Shown here in pieces: positions 1-10,802 of a DNA stretch of 64,000 nucleotides. Source of the stretch: Parus major (lineage: Eukaryota > Chordata > Aves > Passeriformes > Paridae); the NCBI RefSeq assembly GCF_001522545.3, contig NC_031770.1:27770763-27834762 (forward strand), written 5' to 3'. Position 1 is the stretch's first letter; every line of letters starts with the position of its first letter. The notes below the pieces were generated by a model. It was not told the DNA's origin. It ran no database searches and saw only the letters and a list, made by a program, of their open reading frames with translations. A program made the translations under genes and the position numbers.

Positions 1-2401
1 TCTTTCTGTAATAGATTTGTGCAGTTCTTGACTGGCAACATTAGCAGAAAAGCAGTCCTGCTCAGGTCATCATCACTGAATCCTCCCTGTAGGGTTCTCA
101 TAAAATAGAAAAAACAAAGCACCCTCCAGGAAAACAGGGCTCTTCTTTTTAAATGGGTTTTCCTCTTGTACGGGGGCTGACAAAATGAAAGGATGCCAGT
201 GAAACTGTGCCAGGTGATTGGACCTATAGCCTGCTCCTACAGCTTATCCCAGCTCCTTGCCACCAACCCTTGGGGTTTTTCTCCTCCATTGTGCTGACAT
301 GGAAATCCTTAGCCAAAGTCACCACCATGTTTCTCATCTATCTCAGGAGAGAGGCAGAGGGGAGCTGTGGGAGAAGTTACTGGAAGCATTCCCATGTTGT
401 TTTTCATTTATACCTGTAACAGGGAAAGGACTCACAGCTTTCTGAAGTGAAGTACAGGAAATTTCTGACATGCTTTGCCTGACGGGTCTTGCAAAGCTTT
501 GCTCTATCTGGGTGACTAAATCTAGATTAAAAATGCACAGTTCTGCCAACTGCTGCTTTTCAATTTAGATGCTTGTATGCTTATTTATTTATTTTTAAGG
601 TATTCATTTTGACACGAGGCGAAGAAAGAATTGCATGGAAAAAATGTAAGTCTAGGAGTCAGCAGTGTTGGACTTTAAAGGGAATAAGGAGATTTGCTTC
701 TAAAATGAAACCTCTGCCAAATGCACCAGTTTTGTCTAGACTACAAAGTCCCAAGTTTTACTGTCATTCAAGGATAATGACAAAGTAGCCTTGACTCCTT
801 TGGGATGTCTGGGGCATGACAACACAGCTGACAGTAAGTGATCCTGGCAAGGATGGGAGTGGGTTTCCAGAGTGCCTGGCTGTGAGCTGCACTTACAGCA
901 CACTTTCAGGCAACACCAATGCCAGTATGTTATACCAGGTTAGCTTTTCTCAAGTGAAAACCCAGTGGTGTTACCACAGATTTGGACCTGGTGCTAGGAG
1001 GTGACCCCATAGTACCCAGGTGTGTGGTCAGGCCAGCACATCCCTGATGGCATAGCAGCAGATGCAGGTCACTATCAGGATGCCTCTAGCTGTATGGCAT
1101 ATGATGCACTGGATCCAATTCATTTCTGAGGGGTCTCATGGTGATAGGACAAGGAGTGATGTGAGTAAAGCAGCCCTGTTCTCCTGATGTGTCTATCAGT
1201 GTAAAAATACAAAGAGAACAATTTTACCAATCATTTCACCTACACCTTTTCTAGCACTAATTGTACAATTAACTTCTTAATCTATTAAGAGGGGAAAAAA
1301 AGTACTTACACTTATCAGGTAGTTTGAATCAGTTGGGTTGTGTCTTTTTTCTTTTAAACCTTAAAACTGTATTTGATTGAAGTACTTCAAATGTTTTATT
1401 GCTCATACTACAGTACATAACAAAGTAATTGTGTAATTAAGAGATAATGTCAATGCAATAAACCATTGTTGACAAGCTAATCGTCTCCTGCTGCTATTGA
1501 AATGCCAAGGCAAAGCTAAAGAATATGCAGGAAAAACATACATGCAGGAAATTAGATGTGGTTGTTTTTCAACTGAACTGGCAAGCTCAGATTGGTCAAC
1601 CTGTAATTTAGTATAGGCTGGATTCCCTACACAACGAAGTACTAGTTATGCAAAGGAGTGCTCAGGTATTTTACAGCAAGATGGTGCATGTGGCAGGGAA
1701 GAGGATGAGAGTCAGAAATCCACCACTGCTAATTCTGGGTCTGGTCTCCAAGGAGGTGCTATAGCAGAAGCATTCACACAAAAAATGCCTAAAGCTCCCA
1801 TCAAGTGAGATGCTCTGTTTGCTATCCTCTGGAGGATCTCTGTGGCTAGAACCACTGGATGATTTGATTCCATATTTTTTATGCACCCAAGTGAATAAAG
1901 ACACATAAGCTTTAGCTGGATTGTGACACAGCCTCCTAATTTAGCCTTGGGGCTGTACACTAAACTTCAGGGCTAGAAGTTCACTGACTCCTGCGTGCTA
2001 ATTCATCACTAGCCCAGGTAACACTTCAGAGAAGTCTGAGCTATTCTGAGTTCCTTCCCTGGAACTTTCTGCTAGCAGCACTAATTCAATTGCCTTGTCC
2101 CCAGGATCAGCAGTCCCCATCTGCTGTCCCCCCTGCACTGTTGAAAGTGAAGGGATGCAGAGCTGCTGCTAGCTCCAGGGTGGCTGTATTTTTGTGCCTG
2201 GGAAGCCCTCACCACAGGCTTCCTGAGACACTCAAGCTGAGCCAGAAAGCATAGTCCAGTTTTTTATTGCTGCTGGCAACCATAACTCATGTTCACACTA
2301 AATTATAGCCAAACTCCTAACAGAGGGGAGAAAACCAGACCACAGTTTTAGCCCACTAACTCCAAAGCAGAAAGATGGAGGGGACATATGGATTGTCAGC
2401 C
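1..2401. other. Single-copy noncoding DNA, nothing recognised
   Basis: No repeat family, RNA gene or convincing exon was recognised here. The open frames are short (under about 80 codons), overlap on both strands and lack domain-like composition. The segment 1200-1470 is AT-rich without a clear simple repeat. I infer ordinary intergenic or intronic DNA. Confidence 0.6.
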
Positions 2402-2790
2402 ACAGAACCACAGAATCACTGAATGGCTGGAATTGGAAGATACCTGGAGATTATCTAGTCCAACCCTTATGCTAAAGCAGGTTCACCTAGAGCAGACTAC
2501 CCAGGATCACATCCAGGCAGGTTTTGAGTATCTCCAGAGAAGGAGGTTCCACAAGCTTTCTGGGTAGCCCATGACAGTGCTTTAGCATCCTGAAAGTAAA
2601 AACTTCTTTCCTAATATTCAGATAAAACTTCCCAAGATTCAGTTTGTGTCTATTGTTCCTTGACCTGTCACAGAACACTACTGGTCCCATCCTCTTGACA
2701 CCTACCCTTAAGTTATTTGTATGGATTGGTAAGATCCCCTTTGTATTCTTTTTCCTTCAGTCCTTCCTCAAAAAGTCAGCAGATGGCTTT
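2402..2790 (-). mobile_element. CR1 LINE fragment (3' end), minus strand
   Basis: The plus strand carries the reverse complement of an avian CR1 3' end. It starts with the tail-like hexamers around 2405-2425 (ACAGAATCACTG), followed by the GGAATTGGAAGATACCTGGAGA-type block and ATCTAGTCCAACCC at about 2453-2466. It continues through the usual CR1 3' region to the 'cagtccttcctca' segment near 2770. It is 5'-truncated to about 390 bp, as most CR1 copies are. There is no coding capacity. CR1 is the dominant LINE of birds, and this is one of the markers placing the window in a bird genome. Confidence 0.85.
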
Positions 2791-5298
2791 CTTGCCCAGG
2801 AATAAAGTATACCAAGATACATAGGCAATGAAGACTGGGGGCAAAATTCTGGATAGGGATGCTACACAATATGACCCAGAAAAGAATATTGTGTTGGTAC
2901 TGTTTAAAGGGGGCTGTAGCCTCCACAGTGCCCATGACAAGGCTGAGCTAGCATGTCACTACCAGCCATGTGGTTTCCAGCATTTACTACTGTTACTTAT
3001 ATAAGAGGGTTGTTTTCTTCTTTTTTAAACATGCTTAAACATTTTTAAATGTGTATTCAACAAAAATAAATTATCTCTTTGAGTTGTTGCATTGCCTTGG
3101 TACATTTAATACATTAAAAACCATCACATTGATTGAAAAATGTTGAAAAGTTACAGAAGTTACAAAGATAAGTATGAAAAGAGGTTTGTACAGTCTTGCT
3201 TCAGTCCTGTGCAGGCAAAGGACATGTCCTGGTCTTTAATTTCATGCCCACATACACCATCTTCAAGTGCCCTCACCACCTGGAGAGTACAGTGGGTTTG
3301 CTTCCTCCAGAACCAGCTGTTCAGTAATTGATTTTATCTTAATTTATCTATGTTCAGCCCCAGGCCTTATTTATGTACACTGTGAAGACCTAATCTGAAG
3401 ACAACATTAATCATAAGTTCTTTAAAACATTCATCATTACCAGTGTTTGAGTCGTCTACAAAAATAATTAATTTCTATACACAGCAAATCTTGAGAATTG
3501 GTGTGGCATTGCTACTTCCCATGGATATGGGGAACAGGTACAATGACATATTTCATCTGAAATGTCCAGCTGTGCTGGGTGTTGCATTTGAAAGTCCTGA
3601 CTTGGTAGGGGACATTAGGTTTTGAGGCACTTCAATTGCTTTGAGTCTGGTTGCTGATTTTTCTCCTCTGTTATACCAACAGACTCCACAGTTTGCATTG
3701 TGCACAGGCAGGATATGGAAAACACAGAGTTAGAACTTCGCTGCCCAGCATCACACATAAGCCGTATGGCTGCAGTGCAGACAGAATCCATGACAGCCCC
3801 ATCCACCATCTTCTCCAGGTCCCTAAAGCATTTGCAGTGAATGTTTCCTTCCCAAGTCCATGACAGTAAAAGATGAAGTCTGTGTAAGCTGTACTTTGCT
3901 TTACCTGAAGAGGCACTCAATATCCCTCTTTCCCTTATTATCCAGACTAGATTTTTTTTTTTTTTTGAGAATACAGTGGGGTTTTTTCCATTGTGTGTCA
4001 GGGTTTCCTTGTTAGGCAGATCAGGGCATTAGAAGGGGTTGATGCACACCCAAATTTCTCCCTAACCTGCACTCTATAGCACAAGGTTTATAGTCAGACT
4101 ATCAAACACAGAGGCCATCTAAGGACTGGAAATATAGCAAAAAGGGACCCCTCAGACCAGGACTAATCATGTTCACTGAATGAGACAGAAATCCTGTAGA
4201 AAAGCATAGCAGGCTATACCACAATTAGAGAATCAGTCACAATGCACAGAGGAAGCCTATTAGGATTTTAAATCATAACAACCCTGAATCATTAGGGTAT
4301 TTCAGCTGTGAAATTCCTAAGTTTCATAGGATCTTGGGGAATAACTCAGACTCAGGGAAAATAATTTGTAATTATTTTGCTTATTGAAGACATGAGGGAC
4401 TTTATTGAAGGAAGCAGATTCAACTCTCTCATGATTAAATTCTCACTAGTGTCAAACAAGTACACCTAGGTGTTTAGAACATGAGTTATCCTGCATGCAG
4501 ACCCTGCAGGCCCAGCAATGACAACCAGCAGCAAAACACATCTCCTTGTCCAAACCAGGGACCAGCAGATAGTGAAGTGTGGCTCAGTATCAGTGTTGTC
4601 TCTCCCTGCATGTGTCCCACACTGGCTACCAGACCTTGCCCAGGAGAGCAGCAGGTGGCTCAACACACTGCTGTCACCAGAATGCACTCCTGGAGGTTTA
4701 GAGATGCTTGTTAAGCTCTACTTCTGCCACCTGCTGCAGCCTAGTGTCTCTGTTGTCTTCTATGGGAAACACTTATTTAATTACCGTCTCACAGACTGAT
4801 CTTAAGCTTTTTGACTTCATAGCGCTACTGGTGCCTATGCTATAAGCTCTATGTGTCTAGATACACTATCCTCAAATACTACATTGACTTCTTACTAGTA
4901 CAGTGCAAGACTTTCACTTATCTTACTTTCTCCTTGGCACACACTGCAATTTGATTCCTACTTAAATAGAACAAAAAGGTTTTCACTCTAGCAAATGACT
5001 AAACTTTGATTTATATCACTTCACAAAAAAAGGGCAAGTTTGGCAGAGTGCTACTGTGATCGCAAAAACACATGAAATTAAACCTATGATAAAACAAACT
5101 AGTGCTTTCAGCCCTTTTTTCCCCCTTCCTCTTTACTTCTTTTTTATGTGAAGAATTTTCAAAATTACATATTTTTTTTGATTTCTCAAGTGCACCAAGT
5201 CTTCCAGAAGATACAGAGATTATACGTAAAAAAGAGCTGTCTTTTCTACAATCCTGCTACATGAAACAAATTCAAACTCTAAAAGGGTCATCATAAAG
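2791..5298. other. Single-copy noncoding DNA, nothing recognised
   Basis: No recognised repeats apart from a 16-base T run at about 3951-3966 and short A/T-rich stretches near 3000-3120. Both strands of 3615-3920 are open for 70-101 codons, but neither translation resembles a protein I know. I treat this as chance. Confidence 0.55.
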
Positions 5299-5391
5299 CC
5301 TGTCTTACCTTGTCTTGCCTTGCCTTGCCTTGCCTTGCCTTGCCTTGTCCTGCCCTGCCCTGCCTTTGCCCTGCCCTTGCCGCTCCTTTCC
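5299..5391 (+). repeat. Pentanucleotide microsatellite (TGCCT)n, imperfect
   Basis: About seven clean TTGCC/TGCCT units (5311-5347) are followed by degenerate CCTGC/CTTGC variants up to about 5391. The array sits about 30 bp upstream of a CR1 3'-end fragment. The interruptions at its 3' side (CCTGCCC, CTTTGCC) suggest an ageing array. Confidence 0.85.
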
Positions 5392-5417
5392 CTTCCAACA
5401 TAGTACTCTACATTAGC

Positions 5418-5488
5418 AGTGGTGTTGGACTGTATGACCTTTACGGCCCCTTCCAACCCAAACCATTCTATGATTCTACAATTCTTAG
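5418..5488 (+). mobile_element. CR1 LINE 3'-terminal fragment, plus strand
   Basis: The sequence carries GTTGGACTGTATGACC, then CCCCTTCCAACCCAAACC, then the CR1 octamer tail as three units: ATTCTATG, ATTCTACA, ATTCTTAG (5465-5488). Only about 70 bp of the 3' end is present, a strongly 5'-truncated copy. It lies just after the pentanucleotide array. Confidence 0.88.
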
Positions 5489-5955
5489 CTCAAGTCTTCC
5501 TACACTAGCTCTGTAATCAGGTTTCATATTTTCCCACTTGACAACAGATATTCCTGGCAATTGTCTGACACTTAAGCTGTCCCATTCAAATTTTGTGACC
5601 AAAAGCAAACCCTAAGCATAAGGGTATCACCAATGCACTTACAGAAAGCTAGCAGTGGGAGGGGCGGGGCAGGATAGGCATCTCACTCTGAACCAGGCAC
5701 ATTCCTACTTGTGGGTGACATGTCCACATGAATATCACTCCATCTGGCTCTCTGCCAGGGGTGCTGGCAGGGGTCTGTACGGCACTTGATGAGGTGCCCA
5801 AAGGCTGGTACAGACAAAATGATACAGGAAGCTTATAAATTCCACATCAGAGGTGTTCCAGACAGTTCTTCAGGGCAGGCAGGGTGCAGCCTTCACTAAC
5901 CAAAAATTGAAAACTATTCTAAAAGCAGGTAGTGCTCAGGACCACCTCTGTTAAT
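5489..5955. other. Single-copy noncoding DNA, nothing recognised
   Basis: A short interval between a CR1 fragment and the next LTR. No repeat, RNA or exon signal was seen. Confidence 0.6.
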
Positions 5956-5960
5956 AAATG

Positions 5961-6429
5961 TGTCGTGATTTAGGAATGGTAGTCCCCAATTTAGTGTTTC
6001 CACTGAGACTCTCCACACCACACTGGTACTTGCTTGCTGCCCCTTCCTTTCCCCTTTTCAGTGGGCTGGAGAGAAGAATTAGAGACACAAAAGGTAAAGA
6101 TCAGAAGCTGAGAAGAGAACAATTTGCTGGAAACAACAATGAGATAAGAAAACAAACGGTAATGGCAACAATATTAATAATAAAAGTGTACAAAAGAGAG
6201 AGAGTGATTCACATGCAAAATTCTTACTGCAGCCAACTCAACTGCAGTCACACTATCCTAACTGGAAGAGACCCCTTCTCTCTGGATGCACTTCCTTTTC
6301 CACTGGAAAAGTCTCTTCACCCCACCCCTGGTAATACATGAGGTGGTATAGAAAAACCTTCGATTCTTAACTTTCCCCAGCTCCCCAGCTACTGCAAAAA
6401 TGAACCCCATTCTGTCTAGAACCAGGACA
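5961..6429 (-). mobile_element. Solo LTR, ERVL type, 469 bp, 5-bp TSD
   Basis: The element begins TGTCGTGATT and ends AACCAGGACA on the plus strand, giving TG...CA ends. It is flanked by a perfect 5-bp target-site duplication, AAATG, at 5956-5960 and 6430-6434. The minus-strand reading starts TGTCCTGGTTCTAG, which resembles the avian ERVL LTR start that I also see at 10276. A 5-bp TSD is what ERVL integrases leave. It is shorter than related LTRs, consistent with internal deletion. No internal retroviral sequence flanks it, so I call it a solo LTR produced by LTR-LTR recombination. Confidence 0.9.
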
Positions 6430-6434
6430 AAATG

Positions 6435-9154
6435 TCATTATTCTGGTGCTATGGATGTCACTTTCTTCTTCATAATTCTGTATTTTGATAGGATTTGTTA
6501 AAGGGACTCTTAAAGCACTAATAAATTAAGTGCCACTTCAGCTAAACTCTTAAGAAGGCGCTTTAGTAGGATTTAATCATATATTGGAGGGCTTTATTAA
6601 GTGGAGATGTCCATAAATGCACATCTAAGTTAGTCATGAATGAGGAACATCATCATATTTTTTAAGGATATGATTATTATTACTTTAGAAGTGGAAAAGG
6701 CTTTCAGATCATAAATTAACCAACCTTAGAAATTATAGGTTCATTGCCCTGCCTTCATCTCTGTTTACAGGTTTGTGATTATGTGTGCATCTAGCAGAAA
6801 GCTTAATTAAAAAGGCATTTAATTTAGGGAAAGAAAGTGTCTCCTGGAGAGACCTCATGAATTAGGACAATGATGCAGGGTACAGAAACATGCAGTGAAA
6901 ACACAAGGGAAGGAAGCGCCAGTAATGGCTTGCAAGGGAGGCAAGCTGGAGATGGGATTATTTGATTCCTGTTGCAATGGCTCATGACCCACTGCATATG
7001 TGCCAGCTTTAGCAAAGGCTGATAAGCAGATGTTAGATCAGCAGTTTTCACTGGGCTTCTCGGATGGCTGGGAGCCATTCTTATCCAGCTATTTTCAGCT
7101 CTTGTTACCACTGAAAATTCTGATGGAACTTCACCAGCAGCTGGTTCAGACACCACCGCAGACCTCAATGCTTTGTGTTCATCCTGCTTATTGTCCTGCT
7201 TGTTGTAGCCAGCTAGAGTGCTTTGTAATCTACAAACAGAAAACTACTTATTGAGAATTACCTGCAGACATATCTCAAGTTTCCAAGATAGAGAATGTCA
7301 TTCTTTTTCTGTAGTTTCCAGTAATGCAGTGTAATTAACAAGGCATCAGGGGGAATACCCAATGGGTGGGGATTGCTTTCCCTCCTGTACCAGCTCTCAT
7401 CTCATGATGTGTGATGGTCTCTGAGGCTGAAAGGCAGAGTTTTACTTCAATAGACTGTGCTATTAGTCAAACTGTGTGTCAGGACCAGCATAATTGTGTT
7501 TGCTTGATAAATCTGAGGAATAAGTGCAGCTTTCTCCATCAGTTCCAAATAAGTCAAGACCTTCAGTTATTATAGTAATTAACCCCAGGAATTGTTCCAG
7601 TCACTCAAATATACACAGTATGGTGTGAGTAGATGCATAGACAGCACTTGCTTAATATGTATGCAGGGATCTTTTGAAGCATATAATTAACTGAGTTATA
7701 ACATTACACTTTGGTGCATGTTTTAGGCTTATTTTTGCTGCATCAGACCCTGACTGTAAGCTTCCAGTTTCTCTCGTGCATGGTCATTTATCTGTTTCTG
7801 AAGCTTTCCAATGATATGTGCAAAGACCCAGTCCACAAACAGCACAAAGGCCATTTGCGTGGGAAAGTAGAGTCTGCAGAGATACCTGGGCTTCCAATGC
7901 CTGTAGGAAGGCTGAGGGTGTCTGACTGAATTTCCCTGCTCAAGAACTCCCGTGCTTAAGTAATATTCCTGGTCTTGTTAATTTGCACCTACTGAATCTG
8001 CAGTCCCAGATGAAGTGTAAGAATGTTTTATGAATCCAAAGGGAATGATTTGTCCACTAACGTGTCCTGACCTTTAAAGTCCAGTTAAGCAGGTTAGCGA
8101 TAACTGCAGATATCTCATACAAACTGATGCCTGTTTCTTTCAATCACACCTATAGCTTTGCTTCAAAATTAAACTGATACTGCTACACTTTGGAACCAGC
8201 TAAATTTGTATAGGAGCTTGCATATCACAGAGTTGTTCTTATATCAATAAGAGTTAAATAATTAAAGAATTAAAATTTTAAGCATACATCTGTTATCCCT
8301 TGGTTCCGATCTGCTTTATCTTATAATTGGATCCTCCCTTAAGGTGTTACATATTTCTTAGGCAAACACTGTCTTATGTAAAAAAACTTCTCAGCTTTTG
8401 TGAGTTATTTCACTCCACTCAAACCAAGGCCAAAACTAACACTACTTTATGATTGCCTGACCATTTATTTAAATGAAAATGGGAGGACTAAAAAAACTAT
8501 CATTAACCAACATAGGGTAGTTCTTCATGTGAATTGAGTATGATTTCAGTTTGCACATCTGAACAAATCTTTCAGTTTGTAATCATGCCACAACAATATC
8601 TGTATTTTGATCAGTATCACTTCTTGACACTGAAGTTGCTGAAAAATCTGATGCTTATTTTATTTAAACCAAAAGAACATAACATTATGAGACAATTTGA
8701 TCTCTTTGCTGACTTTTCTTGCAACTTAATACATACAGATATGCATATTTTACATTCATTGCTTTCTGAATTACATCTTCTGCTGTTTGTTTATGGGGAC
8801 CTTGATGTGATAAACAAGCTAATTGCCAAGGCAACCCTGCCAGCCTGGTTATGCCTGAGGTTGCTGACAGAACACTTCCACTCTCCCCTCAGATCTGAAA
8901 TGTCAAAGCCCAGGCTAATGTTCCCTGTCCGTTTCAGGAGATTATTTCCCCATAATGGACAGCATCTTTAGGCAGAGAAACATCTATTACCTAAAACATT
9001 TATGCTTTTCATATCAAAACAACACAGAGGGGCAGGGAGGAGCTGGGATGATCCGCAGTCACCACACAGGTTGGAAAGGAAGAGTGAAATGCTTTTACAA
9101 GCACACGCTGGAAACAGAAAAGCCAGCATATATGAGGCCAGACTCCAGAGAAAG
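6435..9154. other. Single-copy AT-rich DNA, nothing recognised
   Basis: AT-rich noncoding sequence without repeats that I can name. The longest open frame (8534-8971, plus, 145 codons) begins at a TTG, has no recognisable domain and sits in AT-rich sequence. I do not call it a gene. Confidence 0.55.
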
Positions 9155-9159
9155 AACAG

Positions 9160-10276
9160 CACTGAATTTAACACCCCTGGCAGCTAAGGACCACACAGCC
9201 ACTCACCCAGTACACCCTACTGGGACAACAGAGAACTGGAAAAGTGAGAAAACTTCTGGGTTGAGATAAGGACAGTTTAATAGGTAAAGCAAAAAACACA
9301 CACCCAAGCAAAAGAAAACAAGGAATTTATTAATCACTTCCCTTTGGCAGGCAGGTGTTTGTTGCATCTCATGTTGCAACAGTGTCATGTCCAGGGAGGG
9401 TTCAGCCACTGCTGACCTACGTGGGAAATCAACAAGATGGGTCTCCATTTAAAGTCAGGAATCCATTTATTGGGGTGCCACCAGCATAGGAATTGACCCA
9501 GCATAAACCAGAGATGGAGAACTCCAAACAGAGGCAGGGTGGTGAGTTTTATCGGGTCAAGCCAGGGTAGAGTTTAGGGTCTGGGTCTAATAGTGACACA
9601 GCAAGGGAGAAGCCCCAGGAACATAAACCAATAGGGGTACAATAGGAGGGCTTAATGGAGCAGACTACAACGAATAGCAGCAAAAGAAAGGCAGAACACC
9701 TTGGGCTGACACCCCACAAGGGATTTGGGGGTGGAGCAACTCTTCCCAGGCTTATAGGGCACATCCCCCAAGGCAGTGGGGTGGAATACACTCTTACAGG
9801 GACTTAAAGCCACTCCTCTCACTTTAACTATGCCTGTCTAAAATCAAATCCCCTCCTCTTTGTGTCCTCAGGTGTTTACCCATTCCCAGGAAAGCAGGGT
9901 TCCATCACATACAATGGTGACTTAGGAAGACAAATGCCATCACTCTGAATGTTCCCTCCCTCCTTCTTCTCAGCTCTGTATGCTATGCATATAGAGGTTT
10001 CATTGCATATGGTTTGGAATGTCCCTTTGGTCAGCTGGAATCAGCTATCCTGGATGGCTCTCCTCCCAGCTCCTCGTGTATCCCCATCTCCCTCGCTGGT
10101 GGGATGGGGTGAGAGTCAGAAAAGGCCTTGCCTCTATGTAAGTTCTGCTCAGCAATTACAGAAATTACATTTACAATTACAATTACATCCCTATGTTATG
10201 CTGTTTTAGCACAAATCCAAAACATAGTCCCATACTTCCTACTATGAAGAAAATTAGCCCAGCCAAAACTAGGACA
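9160..10276 (-). mobile_element. ERVL-type LTR, split by a younger LTR
   Basis: Two blocks, 9160-9359 and 9871-10276, together form an avian ERVL-type LTR of about 600 bp read on the minus strand. The right end is AACTAGGACA (10267-10276), whose reverse complement begins TGTCCTAGTTTTGGC. The left end retains TTTAACACC and CAGCTAAGGACCACACAGCC, the usual ERVL 3' LTR end. The 5 bp on each side are AACAG (9155-9159) and GACAG (10277-10281), a TSD with one mismatch. The left terminal TG is degenerate, so the left boundary may be off by a few bases. The insertion in the middle is described separately. Confidence 0.82.
9360..9870 (-). mobile_element. Solo LTR, ERVK type, 511 bp, nested in ERVL LTR
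   Basis: The element begins TGTTGCATCTC and ends TGTGTCCTCA, flanked by a perfect 6-bp TSD, GGTGTT, at 9354-9359 and 9871-9876. Removing it rejoins the two halves of the ERVL LTR. A minus-strand AATAAA (plus TTTATT near 9466) lies about 100 bp from the plus-strand left end, giving minus orientation. A 6-bp TSD is typical of ERVK/alpha-beta-like integrases. The layout (TGTTGCA start, AACAGAGGCA, AAGGGAGAAGCCCC) resembles the LTRs of the short provirus at 44431-46456, suggesting related subfamilies. Confidence 0.9.
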
Positions 10277-10330
10277 GACAGTTCTCATAAAAAACAGTGT
10301 TTTACTTAATGCTCCAGCTCCTGGAATTTG

Positions 10331-10355
10331 GGGAGATATTTTGTTGTTGTTGTTA
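10331..10355 (+). repeat. Short (TTG)n / (TTA) trinucleotide stretch
   Basis: Four to five consecutive TTG units with a TTA variant. The tract is minor and probably not highly polymorphic. Confidence 0.6.
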
Positions 10356-10545
10356 TTGTTCTAGTCTCTCTAGCTAGTAGTTACTGAGACATGAGAAAAC
10401 ATGACCACTGTCATACACAAAATTCTCATTACCCAGAGACAAAAATATCAAATATCCCCAGAAGTTTTAAGATTTCTGACTGTAAATCAAAATCAGAGGC
10501 ATTTTCTTTTCTTAGAAAATAAATATTCAGAGGCAGTTTCTTTTC

Positions 10546-10802
10546 TTAGAACCACAGAATGGTTTGTTGGAATAGACCATAAAGATCATCAAATTCCAAC
10601 CCCCCTGCCTTGGGCAAGGACGCCTTCCACTAGACCAGATTACTCAAAGTCTCATTCAACCTGGTCTTAAACACTTCCAGTGTTGGGGCACTGTCTTTTC
10701 CAGGGACTCACCACTCTCATAGAAGAATTTCTTCCTAATATCTAATCCAAACCTACCCCCAGTGGAAAGCCATCTCCCATTGTCCTATAAGTCCACACCC
10801 AG
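10546..10802 (-). mobile_element. CR1 LINE fragment, minus strand
   Basis: The plus strand reads ACCACAGAATGGTTTG, then ATAGACCATAAAGATCATC, then CCAACCCCCCTGCC. It continues through the CR1 block with 'ggcaaggacgccttccactagaccag' and ends at about 10802 after 'cattgtcctataagtccacaccc'. This is the reverse complement of a CR1 3' region truncated at about 255 bp. No coding sequence remains. Confidence 0.87.

Noticed and set aside
8534..8971. 145-codon plus-strand open frame
   Set aside because: It starts at TTG, lies in AT-rich sequence, has no domain or repeat content that I recognise, and has no exon context.
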